Numbered from the stretch's first letter, positions 28,375 to 38,426 are shown. The stretch: DNA of 64,000 nucleotides from Mesobacterium pallidum (GCF_019966535.1 NZ_JAIMID010000010.1:62001-126000); one strand, 5' to 3'. The notes: generated by a model from the sequence alone, not told the origin. Numbers and translations: made by a program.

Positions 28375-29340
28375 ATGCAAATCACCGTTTCCCGCGATGT
28401 CTTCCGGCTCGCCCAAGTCTTCACCATTTCCCGCGGCTCGCGCACCGAAGCGCAGGTTCTGACCGTGCGCGTCACGGACGGCGCCCACACCGGTTGGGGG
28501 GAATGCGTGCCCTATGCCCGCTACGACGAGACGCTCGACAGCGTCACGGCCGAGATCGAGGGGCTGCCCGCCGGCTTTTCCCATGACGACCTGCCGTGCC
28601 TGCTGCCCGCCGGCGCCGCCCGCAACGCGGTCGATTGCGCGCTGTGGGACCTGAAGGCCAAGCAGGCCGGCAAGCGGATCTGGGACCTGCTGGGCCTCGA
28701 GGTGCCGGGCCCGGAGATCACCGCCTATACCCTGTCGCTGGCCGAACCCGACCAGATGCGCGCCGATGCGGCCAAGAACGCGCATCGCCCGCTGCTCAAG
28801 ATCAAGCTTGGCACGCCCGACGACATGGCGCGGCTCGAGGCCGTGCGCGCAGGCGCCCCGGATGCCCGCATCATCGTCGACGCCAACGAGGGCTGGAGCG
28901 CGGAGGTCTATGCCGACCTCGCCCCGCATCTTGTCCGGCTGGGCGTGGCGCTGGTCGAACAGCCGCTGCCGGCCGGAGAGGATGAGGCGCTGATCGGGAT
29001 GGAGCGCCCGGTGCCCGTCTGCGCGGACGAAAGCTGCCACGACCGGGCCAGCCTGCCCGGGCTGAAGGGCAAGTACGACGTGGTCAACATCAAGCTCGAC
29101 AAGACCGGCGGGCTGACCGAGGCGCTGGCCCTGCGCGACGCTGCAAGGGCCGAGGGCTATTCGGTCATGGTCGGCTGCATGGTCGGCTCGAGCCTGGCCA
29201 TGGCGCCCGCGACGCTGGTGGCGCAGGGGGCGATGGTCACCGACCTCGACGGCCCGCTGCTGCTGGCCGAGGATCGCGAGACGCCGCTCAGGTTCGACGA
29301 GAACGGCGTGCACCCGCCCGAAGCGGGACTTTGGGGGTGA
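28375..29340 (+). CDS. Enolase-superfamily dipeptide epimerase (L-Ala-D/L-Glu type) or N-acyl-amino acid racemase
   Basis: A 321-residue muconate-lactonizing-type enzyme. Catalytic residues are clear: the KxK pair Lys142/Lys144, metal ligands Asp169 (IIVDANEGW), Glu195 (LVEQPL) and Asp218 (CADES), and general base Lys240 (VNIKLDKTGG). This set is typical of L-Ala-D/L-Glu epimerases used in murein peptide recycling; some alphaproteobacterial relatives act as N-acetyl-glutamate racemases. The choice between these is open. It overlaps the phosphoesterase gene downstream. Confidence 0.85.
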   Translation: MQITVSRDVFRLAQVFTISRGSRTEAQVLTVRVTDGAHTGWGECVPYARYDETLDSVTAEIEGLPAGFSHDDLPCLLPAGAARNAVDCALWDLKAKQAGKRIWDLLGLEVPGPEITAYTLSLAEPDQMRADAAKNAHRPLLKIKLGTPDDMARLEAVRAGAPDARIIVDANEGWSAEVYADLAPHLVRLGVALVEQPLPAGEDEALIGMERPVPVCADESCHDRASLPGLKGKYDVVNIKLDKTGGLTEALALRDAARAEGYSVMVGCMVGSSLAMAPATLVAQGAMVTDLDGPLLLAEDRETPLRFDENGVHPPEAGLWG

Positions 29341-30074
29341 GGCTCGCCGCCTTCGCCGACACCCATGGCAACGTGGATGCGCTGCGGGCGGTGCTGGCGG
29401 ATATCGACGCCCATGAACCGGACCTGATCGTCAACCTTGGCGATCACGTCTCCGGTCCCCTCGCCGCGGCCGAGACGCTGGACCTGCTGATGGCCCGGCC
29501 CGAGATCGTGACGGTGCGGGGCAACCACGACCGCTGGGTCTGTGAGCAATCGCCCGAGGAGATGGGCCCGTCCGACGCCCATGCGCGCGGGCAACTGAGC
29601 GACGCGCAGATGGGCTGGCTGCGGGCCTTGCCTGCGACGGTGGCCCGCGCGGACATGGTCCTGTGCCACGCGACACCCGGTGACGATCTGACCTATTGGC
29701 TCGACACGATCACCGAGGCCGGCGAGATGACACGTCGCGACCGCGATGGCGTTGCAAAGCTGGCCGAAGGCATCGCCGCCCCGCTGATCCTGTGCGCCCA
29801 TACTCACATCCCCAACGCCGTCCGCCTGCCCGGCGGGCCGCTGATCGTTAACCCCGGCTCGGTCGGCTGTCCGGCCTATGACGACGATCATCCGGTGTTC
29901 CACGTCATGCAGACCGGCAGCCCCGACGCCTCATGGGCGCTGATCGACACGGAAACCGGCGCGGTCACCTTCCGCCGCGTGCCCTATGACACGGCCCGCA
30001 TGGTGGCCCTTGCCAAGGCGGCCGGGCGCAAGGGATGGGCCGAGGCCATCGCCACCGGCTGGCTGACCCCTTGA
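29337..30074 (+). CDS. Calcineurin-like metallophosphoesterase
   Basis: A 245-residue cytoplasmic phosphoesterase of the YfcE/ApaH-like class. Metal-binding motifs appear in order: FADTHGN, LGDHVSGP, GNHDRW, CHATPGDD and CAHTHIP. The substrate is unknown. The GTG at 29337 overlaps the upstream stop (GTGA), which favours it over a TTG six bases earlier. Confidence 0.85.
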   Translation: MRLAAFADTHGNVDALRAVLADIDAHEPDLIVNLGDHVSGPLAAAETLDLLMARPEIVTVRGNHDRWVCEQSPEEMGPSDAHARGQLSDAQMGWLRALPATVARADMVLCHATPGDDLTYWLDTITEAGEMTRRDRDGVAKLAEGIAAPLILCAHTHIPNAVRLPGGPLIVNPGSVGCPAYDDDHPVFHVMQTGSPDASWALIDTETGAVTFRRVPYDTARMVALAKAAGRKGWAEAIATGWLTP

Positions 30075-30128
30075 CGGCGGGCGGCCGCTCGCCTCTGACT
30101 CGAACCGGTTCCAACCCGGAGGCAGACC

Positions 30129-30950
30129 ATGGCCTTTCTATCCTCCCTGCGGCGCACCCTCGTCGCACTGTCGCTGTTCCTGAGTCCTGCCTTGGCTGCG
30201 GCCGAGCCCTGGCAGGTCGCGTTGACGGCCCAGCAGGGCAAGTCCTTTGCCGAATGGCAGCGGATGAAGACGCCTTCGGCCTTTGCCATCTCGCCGGACG
30301 GGGCCTGGGGCTTTTCCGAGGGGTTCGCGACGGACAAGGCCGCGCAGACGGCGGCGATGGGCTGGTGCCAGGAACGCCTGCGCCCGGGGCGGCGGGACTG
30401 CATCCTGTTTGGCGTCAATGGCCGCCAGGTCGCCCCGGCGCAGGTCGAGACACGGAAGGTCACCCAAGTCTACAAGCCCGTGGACGGCAGGAAGGCTGCG
30501 GCCTTCTTCGGTCTTGCGGGGCTCGATTTCGCGGGCAACCGGGCGGCGGCGCTGGCGCAGCTGGCCCAGGTGCAGGCCGGCACGGACCCCAGCATCGCCT
30601 TCGGCCGTGATCGTGGCGTCGAGGCGATCGTGGCGAACCGCAGCCTGATGCTGGCGCAATCGGGGGGCTTTGCGCTCTGGCTCGACGGGGCCGGCTGGGC
30701 GGAACAGGCCAGCAAGGCGCAAAGCGGCGTGCTGACCCAGGTCTACCCGCAATGGATGGCGACCCGCGAAGGGCTGGTCTGCCTGTTCGGCGGGTATTTC
30801 AGGTCTACCGGCAAGAAGACCGGCACCAATTGCCTGATCCTCAATGGCATCAGCCGGGGCCAGGTGGATTTCAGCTGGGGCGGGTCGTCCAACGTGCGTC
30901 GCAAGGGGTATCTTGTCGCGGGCGATGGGCGGCGCGGCGCCGCGCGCTGA
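30129..30950 (+). CDS. Exported protein of unknown function
   Basis: A 273-residue protein with a signal peptide (SPALAAAEP, cleavage near residue 25). The mature part contains four Cys residues in two pairs (WCQERLRPGRRDC and LVCLFGG...TNC), probably disulfide-bonded in the periplasm, and two AAA.G.C-like repeats. No family was recognised. CGGAGG precedes the ATG. Confidence 0.75.
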   Translation: MAFLSSLRRTLVALSLFLSPALAAAEPWQVALTAQQGKSFAEWQRMKTPSAFAISPDGAWGFSEGFATDKAAQTAAMGWCQERLRPGRRDCILFGVNGRQVAPAQVETRKVTQVYKPVDGRKAAAFFGLAGLDFAGNRAAALAQLAQVQAGTDPSIAFGRDRGVEAIVANRSLMLAQSGGFALWLDGAGWAEQASKAQSGVLTQVYPQWMATREGLVCLFGGYFRSTGKKTGTNCLILNGISRGQVDFSWGGSSNVRRKGYLVAGDGRRGAAR

Positions 30951-31017
30951 CCATTGCCGACTTGACGCCGGGCGCGCGGCACGGAAAACAAGGCGCAACC
31001 AGATAGGAGCCCGCCCC

Positions 31018-31875
31018 ATGAACACCGTCTACGTCAACGGCGAATACGTCCCGCAATCCGACGCCCGCGTCTCGGTCTACGACCGGGGCTTCCTCATGGC
31101 CGATGGCGTCTACGAGGTGACATCGGTGCTGGACGGCAAGCTGGTCGATTTCGACGGCCATGTGAAGCGCCTCTGGCGCTCGCTCTCCGAACTCGACATG
31201 GCCGCGCCGGTGACCGAGGACGAACTGCTCGAGATTCACCGCCGTCTGGTCGAGTTGAACAACATCGAGGAAGGGGGCGTCTACCTGCAGGTCACGCGCG
31301 GCGCCGCGCCCGAGCGCGATTTCGCCTTCCCGAACCCGGACGAGGTGCCCTCGACCCTCGTGCTGTTCACCTTTGCCAAGAACCTCGTGGGCAGCCCGGC
31401 GGCGGACAAGGGGATCAAGGTCATCTCGATCGAGGATATCCGCTGGGGCCGCCGCGACATCAAGACGGTGCAGCTGCTGTACCCGTCGATGGGCAAGATG
31501 CTGGCCAAGAAGGCGGGCGCGGACGATGCCTGGATGGTCGAGGACGGCTTCGTGACCGAGGGCACGTCGAACAACGCCTATATCGTCAAGGGCAACAAGA
31601 TCATCACCCGGGGCCTGTCGAACGACATCCTGCACGGCATCACCCGTGCCGCGGTCCTGCGGTTCGCGCAGGAGGCGCAGATGGAGGTCGAGGAGCGCAA
31701 TTTCACCATCGAAGAGGCGCAGCAGGCGGACGAGGCCTTCATCACCTCGGCCACGACCTTCGTGCAGCCGGTGGTCGCCATCGACGAGGCGCAGATCGGT
31801 GACGGCGTGCCGGGCAAGGTCGCCCGCCGCCTGCGCGAGATCTACATCGAGGAAAGCCGCAAGGCCGCGATCTGA
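31018..31875 (+). CDS. dat: D-amino acid transaminase
   Basis: A 285-residue class IV PLP aminotransferase. Lys149 in RWGRRDIKTVQLL is the PLP Schiff-base lysine; YDRGFLMADGVYE at 21-33 and EGTSNNAYIV are family motifs. The RDIK sequence and overall length favour D-amino acid transaminase over branched-chain transaminase. A role in D-amino acid or murein precursor metabolism is likely, and the epimerase gene two genes upstream fits that. Confidence 0.88.
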   Translation: MNTVYVNGEYVPQSDARVSVYDRGFLMADGVYEVTSVLDGKLVDFDGHVKRLWRSLSELDMAAPVTEDELLEIHRRLVELNNIEEGGVYLQVTRGAAPERDFAFPNPDEVPSTLVLFTFAKNLVGSPAADKGIKVISIEDIRWGRRDIKTVQLLYPSMGKMLAKKAGADDAWMVEDGFVTEGTSNNAYIVKGNKIITRGLSNDILHGITRAAVLRFAQEAQMEVEERNFTIEEAQQADEAFITSATTFVQPVVAIDEAQIGDGVPGKVARRLREIYIEESRKAAI

Positions 31876-31901
31876 CTCCGGTCGATTGACCTCATGACAG
31901 G

Positions 31902-31926
31902 ACGCGCGTGGCCCCGCCGCGCGCGT
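31902..31926 (+). terminator. Possible terminator after dat
   Basis: A perfect 7-bp stem ACGCGCG/CGCGCGT (31902-31908, 31920-31926) with an 11-nt loop is followed by only three T residues counting the last base of the stem. It is a weak terminator candidate between dat and the AI-2E-type gene. Confidence 0.35.
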
Positions 31927-32000
31927 TTCGCAGTTCGGCCCCCGGAACAACCCGGGCGCGCCGGGCGTTGGCCTTGGTCAATCGACAAGAGGGATGGATC

Positions 32001-33236
32001 ATGACAACGCGGTCTCCGCTGACAGGCGGACGAGACGGACAGATGGCCTGGGCCGTCCTTGGCATCTTCCTGATCCTCTTCGTGGCCAGCCTGATCCTTG
32101 CCCGCGATTTCCTCATGCCGATCGTGCTGGCGCTGCTGCTGTCGCTGGTCTTTGCCCCGCTGCGTCGCGCGCTGGAACGCACCGGCCTGCCCTCGGCCCT
32201 GGCGGCAACGCTGATCGTGCTCAGCCTTGTCCTGGCGGTGACGGCGGCGTTGATGACCATCGCCTCGCCCGCTTCGCGCTGGATTTCCGACGCGCCGCAG
32301 ATCGTCGAAAAGGTCGAGGACCGGCTGCGCAGCATCCGCCCCTTTGCCGACCGGCTGCGCGAGGTCGGGCACAAGATCGACGACATCGTCGAGGGCGATG
32401 CCGAGGAGCAGGACGCTGGCCCGCGCGGCCCCGAGGTGCCCCGCGACGCCCGCCCCGAGCCCGAGCGCCCGGATGTGAACGGCGACGGGGAGGGCGACAC
32501 CATCGTGGTCCGGGACGAGGGCAGTGCCAGTTCGACCACGTTGGGATCGGCGCTTTACATGGCGCCGCTGGTGATCGCGCAGATGGCCTTTACCACGATC
32601 CTGCTGTTCTTCCTGATGGCGTCCGGCGACATGTTCCTGGAAAAGATCGTGACGGTCGCGCGCACGCGGACCGACCGGGAACGCGCGGTCAACATCGTCT
32701 TTGACATCGAACGCAAGCTGTCGCGCTACCTGTTCACCATCACGGCGATCAACGCGGGACTGGGGGTCAGCATCGGCCTTGCCATGTGGGCCCTGGGCAT
32801 GCCCAGCCCGATCCTGTTCGGCGTGATCGGGTTCCTGTTCAACTTCGCCCCCTACGTGGGCGCCATCGCCGGGACCTCGATTGCCATCGCGGTCGGCCTC
32901 GTGTCGCTCGAGACGATTGGCGGCGCCTTCGGCGTGGGCGCGGTCTACTTCACGCTCACCTCGATCGAAGGCCAGTTGGTCACGCCTTACTTTGTCGGTC
33001 GCAACCTGCGGCTCAACACCGTGATCGTCTTTGTCTGGGTGATGTTCTGGGCCTGGCTCTGGTCGGCCGTGGGCATCCTGGTGGCGACGCCGCTGCTGGT
33101 CTCGGTCCGCGTCTTCTGTGACCACATCCCGGCGCTCAGCGGGGTGGGCCGGTTCCTGTCGGATCGCGGGAAGGAAGAGGAAGCGGCCGAGGAATACCTC
33201 TCGGCCGGGTCCGAGCGCGAGGCCCCGGCGGAATAG
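32001..33236 (+). CDS. AI-2E/PerM-family membrane transporter with a charged insert
   Basis: A 411-residue protein of the AI-2E exporter (PerM/UPF0118) family. It has two N-terminal helices (about 15-33 and 38-52), a third near 66-85, and a C-terminal bundle with GFLFNFAPYVGAIAG and EGQLVTPYFVGRNLRLN, both family hallmarks. Between them, residues 130-178 form an unusually long acidic, Pro-rich linker that includes DVNGDGEGD, like part of a calcium-binding loop. The transported substrate is unknown. Confidence 0.85.
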   Translation: MTTRSPLTGGRDGQMAWAVLGIFLILFVASLILARDFLMPIVLALLLSLVFAPLRRALERTGLPSALAATLIVLSLVLAVTAALMTIASPASRWISDAPQIVEKVEDRLRSIRPFADRLREVGHKIDDIVEGDAEEQDAGPRGPEVPRDARPEPERPDVNGDGEGDTIVVRDEGSASSTTLGSALYMAPLVIAQMAFTTILLFFLMASGDMFLEKIVTVARTRTDRERAVNIVFDIERKLSRYLFTITAINAGLGVSIGLAMWALGMPSPILFGVIGFLFNFAPYVGAIAGTSIAIAVGLVSLETIGGAFGVGAVYFTLTSIEGQLVTPYFVGRNLRLNTVIVFVWVMFWAWLWSAVGILVATPLLVSVRVFCDHIPALSGVGRFLSDRGKEEEAAEEYLSAGSEREAPAE

Positions 33237-33254
33237 GCGCCGGGGCGAGGGGAC

Positions 33255-33569
33255 TCAGCCCTCCTTGCCGACGTTCTCGGCGAAGGCCTTCTTGAAGTCT
33301 TCCTGCTGCTCGGCGCTGGCGGCGGTTTGGTTCTGCGCCTTCCAGTCGTCGTAGGGCATGCCGTAGAAGATCTCGCGCGCCTCTTCCTTGCCGATCTCGA
33401 TGCCACGCTCGGCCGCGGCCTCGCCATACCAGCGCGACAGGCAGTTGCGGCAAAAGCCGGCGAGGTTCATCAGGTCGATGTTCTGCACCTCGGCGCGGTC
33501 TTCCATCAGGTGCTTGCGCAGCCGGCGGAAGGCGGCGGCCTCGAGCTCGATGCGGGTCTGGTCGTCCAT
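33255..33569 (-). CDS. DUF1244 family protein
   Basis: A 104-residue soluble protein. RRLRKHLMEDR and LAGFCRNCLSRWY with a CxxC pair, then EEAREIFYGMPYDDWK, match DUF1244, a small proteobacterial family of unknown function whose CxxC may bind metal. GGGAGAG precedes the ATG. Convergent with the AI-2E-type gene. Confidence 0.9.
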   Translation of the reverse strand: MDDQTRIELEAAAFRRLRKHLMEDRAEVQNIDLMNLAGFCRNCLSRWYGEAAAERGIEIGKEEAREIFYGMPYDDWKAQNQTAASAEQQEDFKKAFAENVGKEG

Positions 33570-33639
33570 GTGATCTCTCCCTTTCGGTTACAGTGCCCTG
33601 CCTTGTCCCTGTCTCGGGTCAAAGGCAGGGCGCTTTGGG

Positions 33640-34380
33640 TCAAAGATTGGTATCCGCCAGCGCCGTTTCAAGCAGCGGGGCGAGCCGTTCGGCCCAGGCG
33701 CGCTGCTGGGCGGGCATGGCGATCAGGTCGTTGCGCAGCTCGATCAGCGTGTTGTGGCGGCCTTCGCCAAGCGCGTGGCGGGCGATGGAATCGCCCTCGA
33801 GATGCCCGCCGTAGGGTTCGTTCACGCCGACGCAAAGCTCGGGGTCGGCGCGCAGCCGGGCCACCAGCGGGTCCGACAGGCGGGTGTCGTGGCCATGCAG
33901 GATGCCGATGTGCCAGGGCCGGGGCGGACGACCGCGCAGCTGGCGGGTGTAGGAATGCACCGCCACGATCACCGTGTCCTCACGCCGCGCCGCCAGCCTG
34001 GCCAGCGCCGCGTGGTAGGGGCGGTGATAGGCGTTCAGGCGACGCTCGACTTCCGCCGCGTCAACATGCCTGTTGGCGGGGATGATCGTGCCGTCATAAA
34101 GTTTCATCACAAGCGTCGGATCGTCTTCGCCCCGGTTGGGGTCGATCACCAGCCGCGAGAAGTTCGACAGGATCGCAGGCGCGCCCAGCAGCTCGGCCAG
34201 CGCCTCGGTCACGCCCCGCGCACCGGGGTCGTAGGCGATGTGACGCGCCATGTCTTCGGCGGCAATGCCCAAGTCTCCGCCATTTACCGCCTCGGGAACG
34301 GTATTTGCGGCGTGATCGCAGGTAATCAGCCAGCGCGAGTCTCGCGCTTCGTTCAGGATGTGGTAGGGGTGATATGTCAT
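33640..34380 (-). CDS. N-formylglutamate amidohydrolase-family protein
   Basis: A 246-residue predicted zinc hydrolase of the HutG/DUF2817-like N-formylglutamate amidohydrolase family. LITCDHAANTVP, DPGARGVTEALAE, NFSRLVIDPNR and VAVHSYT carry the conserved His and Asp/Arg positions. No other hut genes are nearby, so the real substrate may differ. The ATG at 34380 was preferred; one eight codons upstream is possible. Divergent from pyk. Confidence 0.82.
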   Translation of the reverse strand: MTYHPYHILNEARDSRWLITCDHAANTVPEAVNGGDLGIAAEDMARHIAYDPGARGVTEALAELLGAPAILSNFSRLVIDPNRGEDDPTLVMKLYDGTIIPANRHVDAAEVERRLNAYHRPYHAALARLAARREDTVIVAVHSYTRQLRGRPPRPWHIGILHGHDTRLSDPLVARLRADPELCVGVNEPYGGHLEGDSIARHALGEGRHNTLIELRNDLIAMPAQQRAWAERLAPLLETALADTNL

Positions 34381-34520
34381 TTGGGTGCCTGATCCTTGGG
34401 CCATTGCTTATGACACTTGCCCGACAAAGTGAAATGGGTAATGGAAACGGCATCCCGTTAGCGGTAACATGAGCCCGCGGCAGGACCGCGCGGACAGACG
34501 GAAAGAAAAGGGACGCCTGC

Positions 34521-35966
34521 ATGAGACGGCATCGCAAAGTCAAGATCGTGGCCACGCTGGGGCCTGCCTCGAGCACCTATGACATGATCCGCAAGCTGCA
34601 CGAGTCCGGCGCGGACGTGTTCCGCCTGAACATGAGCCACGGCACCCATGACGAGCTGCGCGAACGGCACCGGATCATCCGGCAGGTGGAAAAGGACCTC
34701 GACAGCCCGATCGGCATCCTCGCGGACCTCCAGGGCCCCAAGCTGCGCGTCGGCGTCTTCGCCAATGGCGAGGAAGAGCTGGTGGCGGGCGAGAGCTTCC
34801 GCCTCGACCTTGACGAGACGCCTGGCACCAAGGACCGGGTCTGCCTGCCGCACCCCGAGATCTTTGCCGCGCTCAAGCCGCAGACCACGCTGCTGGTCAA
34901 CGACGGCAAGATCCGCCTCACGGTCGACAAGTACGGCAAGGACTTCGCCAATTGCACCGTGGTGACGGGTGGCACGATTTCCAATCGCAAGGGCGTGAAC
35001 GTGCCCGACGTGGTGCTGCCGCTGGCCGCCTTGTCGGACAAGGACCGCGAAGACCTCGAATTCGCCTGCCAGCTCGGTGTCGACTGGCTGGCGCTCAGTT
35101 TCGTGCAGCGGCCGCAGGACGTGGAAGAGGCGCGCGCCTTTGCCGCCGGCCGCGCCGCGATCCTGTCCAAGATCGAAAAGCCCGCCGCCGTGAAGGCGTT
35201 CGAAGAGATCCTCGCGGTCTCCGACGGCATCATGGTCGCGCGCGGCGACCTGGGGGTCGAGTTGCCCGTGCAGAACGTGCCGCCGATCCAGAAGCGTCTG
35301 GTGCGCGAATGCCGCAAGGCCGCCAAGCCGGTGATCGTGGCCACCCAGATGCTGGAATCGATGATCGAAAGCCCGATGCCCACCCGGGCCGAGGTGTCGG
35401 ACGTCGCCAACGCCATCTACGAGGGCGCCGATGCGGTGATGCTCTCGGCCGAAAGCGCGGCGGGGCAATACCCGATCGAGGCCGTGACCACGATGGACAA
35501 GGTCGCCATCGAGGTCGAGGACGACCCGAACTACTCCGTCATCATCTCGGCCTCGCGCAGCGTGGCGCGCAACACGGTCGCGGACAGTATCGTTTCGGCC
35601 GCGCGCGAGATCTCCGAGGCGACGGAAATCCGGGCGATCTGCTGCTTCAGCCAGTCAGGCACCACGGCGCTCCTGGTGGCGCGCGAACGACCGGGCGTGC
35701 CGATCATCGCGCTGTCGCCGCTGATCGGCACCGCGCGGCGGCTGGCCCTGTCGTGGGGCGTCAACTGCGTGCTGACCAGCCCGGTCGAGCGCTTCAAGAT
35801 GGCCGTGGTCGGCGCCGTGCGCGCCGCGCTGACGCTGGGCTATGCCAAGGAGCATGACTTTGTCGCCGTGACTGCGGGCGTGCCCTTCAACGTCAAGGGC
35901 ACCACGAACATCCTGCGCGTCGCCCCCTGCGATGAGAAATTGATTTTCAACACCGACCCGGAGTAA
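34521..35966 (+). CDS. pyk: Pyruvate kinase
   Basis: A 481-residue pyruvate kinase (PEP + ADP to pyruvate + ATP). KIVATLGPASS at the N-terminus, RLNMSHG, the active-site segment ILSKIEKPAAV with the catalytic Lys, and GIMVARGDLGVELP are diagnostic. A C-terminal regulatory domain is present. AAAGAAAAGGG precedes the ATG. Confidence 0.96.
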   Translation: MRRHRKVKIVATLGPASSTYDMIRKLHESGADVFRLNMSHGTHDELRERHRIIRQVEKDLDSPIGILADLQGPKLRVGVFANGEEELVAGESFRLDLDETPGTKDRVCLPHPEIFAALKPQTTLLVNDGKIRLTVDKYGKDFANCTVVTGGTISNRKGVNVPDVVLPLAALSDKDREDLEFACQLGVDWLALSFVQRPQDVEEARAFAAGRAAILSKIEKPAAVKAFEEILAVSDGIMVARGDLGVELPVQNVPPIQKRLVRECRKAAKPVIVATQMLESMIESPMPTRAEVSDVANAIYEGADAVMLSAESAAGQYPIEAVTTMDKVAIEVEDDPNYSVIISASRSVARNTVADSIVSAAREISEATEIRAICCFSQSGTTALLVARERPGVPIIALSPLIGTARRLALSWGVNCVLTSPVERFKMAVVGAVRAALTLGYAKEHDFVAVTAGVPFNVKGTTNILRVAPCDEKLIFNTDPE

Positions 35967-36003
35967 CCTCGCGCGCACGAGGAACGTGCGAGCAGGGACA
36001 TCC

Positions 36004-36228
36004 ATGGAACCGGATCTGATGCTGGTGGCCGGCATCGTCGTGTGCGTTTTTTCCGTGCCGGCGATGGTCTCGGCCATCTCGGACGGGCGCACGCCGCGCG
36101 TGGCCGCCATCGCCGTGCTGGTGGGGGGCGGGCTGATCGTGTCGGCGTTGAACGCCAGCCCCGGCGGCTATACCCTGGCCGAGGTGCCGCAGGCCTTTGC
36201 CCGCGTGATTGCCCGCGTCCTGCACTGA
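36004..36228 (+). CDS. Small two-helix membrane protein
   Basis: A 74-residue protein with two hydrophobic segments (about 5-25 and 34-50) joined by a short polar loop with SDGRTPR. No family was recognised. It starts 37 bp after pyk and precedes the ribosomal protein genes. A ribosome site AGCAGGG is present. Probably a real small membrane protein of unknown role. Confidence 0.6.
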   Translation: MEPDLMLVAGIVVCVFSVPAMVSAISDGRTPRVAAIAVLVGGGLIVSALNASPGGYTLAEVPQAFARVIARVLH

Positions 36229-36349
36229 TCCGCGACTTTCCTGTTGCAATGCCTCCCGGTGCCGCCTATACGGCGCGCCTATCCTGCGCGGCCGGCGAAT
36301 GTGGCATGCCGAGTCGCGCTTAACGGAACCGTTGGAACAGGAGACGGAA

Positions 36350-36550
36350 ATGCCCAAGATGAAGACGAAATCGAGCTGCAAGAAGCGGTTCAAGGTGACG
36401 GCCTCCGGCCGGATCAAGGCCGGCCAGGCGGGCAAGCGCCACGGCATGATCAAGCGCACCACCAAGTTCATCCGTGACGCCCGTGGCACCACGACCCTGT
36501 CGAAGGCTGATGAGCAGATCATCAAGCCGATGATGCCCTACGCTCGCTGA
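36350..36550 (+). CDS. rpmI: 50S ribosomal protein L35
   Basis: A 66-residue basic protein with [20 protein letters not shown] at the N-terminus, the L35 signature. GGAG lies before the ATG at 36350. It is followed after 12 bp by L20. The usual infC partner is not immediately upstream here. Confidence 0.97.
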   Translation: MPKMKTKSSCKKRFKVTASGRIKAGQAGKRHGMIKRTTKFIRDARGTTTLSKADEQIIKPMMPYAR

Positions 36551-36562
36551 GGAGACTGACAG

Positions 36563-36928
36563 ATGCCCCGAGTTAAAGGTGGAACCGTCACCCACGCACG
36601 TCACAAGAAGATTCTGGACCAGGCCAAGGGTTACTACGGCCGTCGCAAGAATACCTTCAAGGTCGCGGCCCAGGCCGTCGACAAGGCGAACCAGTACGCA
36701 ACCCGCGACCGCAAGAACCGCAAGCGCAACTTCCGCGCCCTGTGGATCCAGCGGATCAACGCGGCCGTCCGCGCCCATGACGCTGACCTGACCTATTCGC
36801 GCTTCATCAACGGCCTGAACCTGGCCGGGATCGAAGTCGACCGGAAGGTCCTGGCCGACCTGGCCGTGCACGAGCCCGAAGCCTTCGGTGCCATCGTGGA
36901 CCAGGCAAAGGCCTCGCTGGCCGCGTAA
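36563..36928 (+). CDS. rplT: 50S ribosomal protein L20
   Basis: A 121-residue L20 ([16 protein letters not shown] at the start; [19 protein letters not shown]). It organises 23S rRNA early in 50S assembly. It is in one operon with rpmI and is followed by a strong terminator. Confidence 0.97.
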   Translation: MPRVKGGTVTHARHKKILDQAKGYYGRRKNTFKVAAQAVDKANQYATRDRKNRKRNFRALWIQRINAAVRAHDADLTYSRFINGLNLAGIEVDRKVLADLAVHEPEAFGAIVDQAKASLAA

Positions 36929-36950
36929 GCGCGCCGCGCTAGAACAAATC

Positions 36951-36983
36951 GGGCCGTCACGTCGCAAGCGTGGCGGCCCTTTT
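36951..36983 (+). terminator. Rho-independent terminator of rpmI-rplT
   Basis: An 11-bp stem GGGCCGTCACG/CGTGGCGGCCC (one G-U pair, 36951-36961 and 36969-36979) is followed by TTTT at 36980-36983. It lies 22 bp past the rplT stop and 28 bp before the TrkH start. Confidence 0.88.
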
Positions 36984-37010
36984 CGTTGTCTGCCCCGAAA
37001 GGCGTCGCCC

Positions 37011-38426
37011 ATGTCGGCGGTCATCTTTGTCAACGGCCTGACCATCGTGCTTTTCGGCGGGCTGATGGTCCTGTGCAACCTGCTTTATCACGACACCGGG
37101 GGCGCCTTTCTCGAGGCGGGGCTGTGCGCGCTGGCCATGGGCGGGGCGCTGCTGATCGTCAGCGCCGGGCGGCTGTCGCGGCTGAAGCGCCTGCACACCT
37201 TCCTGCTGACCGCCTCGGTCTGGATGACCGCCGGCACGGTCAGCGCGCTGCCGCTCTGGCTGTGGCGCATGTCCCCCGCCGATGCCTTCTTCGAGGCGAT
37301 GTCGGGCCTCACGACCACCGGGGCAACTGTGCTGTCGGGCCTCGACACGCTACCGCGCTCGGTGTTGCTATGGCGGGCGATGATCCAGTCGCTGGGCGGC
37401 ATCGGCTTTATCGTCACCGGCATCGCGCTGCTGCCCTTCCTCAAGGTCGGAGGCATGCAGCTTTTCCGCACCGAAAGCTCGGACAAGGGCGAGAACGAGC
37501 TGGGCTCGGCCGCGCGCTTTGCCTCGGCATCGGTCGGGGTCTATGTCGCGCTGATCCTGCTCTGCACGCTGCTTTATGGCCTTGGCGGCATGTCGGATTT
37601 CGACGCGCTGACCCATGCGCTGACCACCATGGCCAGCGGGGGATACGCCAATTACGACGCCTCCTTCGGGCATTTCGACAGCGCCTACCTGCAATGGGTC
37701 TGCACGCTGTTCATGCTGTGCGCCGGGCTGCCCTTTGCCTGGTACATCAAGGTCCTGCGCGGCAAGCGGCAGGCCAGCGAGCAGGTGCGCATGATGCTGC
37801 TGACGCTGGGCGCCGTGATCCTCGGCCTCACGCTGTGGCGGGTCGAGACGGCGCATACGCCGATCTTCGAGACCTTGCGCATCGTTGCCTTCAGCGTGGT
37901 CTCGGTCGTCACCACCACCGGCTTCGCGGTCGAGGATTACACCGCCTGGGGCCCCTTTGCCGTCACCGCCTTTCTCGTGCTGACCCTGGTGGGCGGCTGC
38001 ACCGGCTCGACCGCCGGCGGGGTCAAGGCGATGCGCTGGATCGTCAGTTGGCGCGCGGTGCGGGTGCGGCTGGCCACCATGGTGCGGCCCCATGCCATCC
38101 ACCCGCTGCGCTACGAGGGCCGCCGCATCGCGCCCGAGGTGCTGGACGGCGTCATCGGCTTCTTCACCCTCTTCGCGCTGACCTTCGGCGTGATCTCGGT
38201 CGTGCTGACCCTTCTCGGCGTCGACACGCTGACCGCGATGTCGGGCACGCTGACCGCACTGTGCAACGTCGGCCCCGGCGTGGGCGCGATCATCGGTCCC
38301 GCGGGCAGTTTCGCCCCGCTCGACGGGGTCAGCAAGGTGATCCTGGCGCTGGCGATGTATCTTGGCCGGCTCGAGATGCTGACCGTCTTCGTGGTCTGCC
38401 TGCCGCGCTTCTGGCAGGAGGTGTGA
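37011..38426 (+). CDS. trkH: TrkH/KtrB-family potassium uptake membrane protein
   Basis: A 471-residue K+ transporter subunit with about ten membrane segments and four pore loops. Loop signatures are visible: [16 protein letters not shown] (first filter), [14 protein letters not shown] (second), [13 protein letters not shown] (third) and [12 protein letters not shown] (fourth). TrkH works with the cytoplasmic NAD-binding TrkA, whose gene is not here. The ATG at 37011 was chosen since further upstream lies the terminator of rplT. Confidence 0.92.
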   Translation: MSAVIFVNGLTIVLFGGLMVLCNLLYHDTGGAFLEAGLCALAMGGALLIVSAGRLSRLKRLHTFLLTASVWMTAGTVSALPLWLWRMSPADAFFEAMSGLTTTGATVLSGLDTLPRSVLLWRAMIQSLGGIGFIVTGIALLPFLKVGGMQLFRTESSDKGENELGSAARFASASVGVYVALILLCTLLYGLGGMSDFDALTHALTTMASGGYANYDASFGHFDSAYLQWVCTLFMLCAGLPFAWYIKVLRGKRQASEQVRMMLLTLGAVILGLTLWRVETAHTPIFETLRIVAFSVVSVVTTTGFAVEDYTAWGPFAVTAFLVLTLVGGCTGSTAGGVKAMRWIVSWRAVRVRLATMVRPHAIHPLRYEGRRIAPEVLDGVIGFFTLFALTFGVISVVLTLLGVDTLTAMSGTLTALCNVGPGVGAIIGPAGSFAPLDGVSKVILALAMYLGRLEMLTVFVVCLPRFWQEV

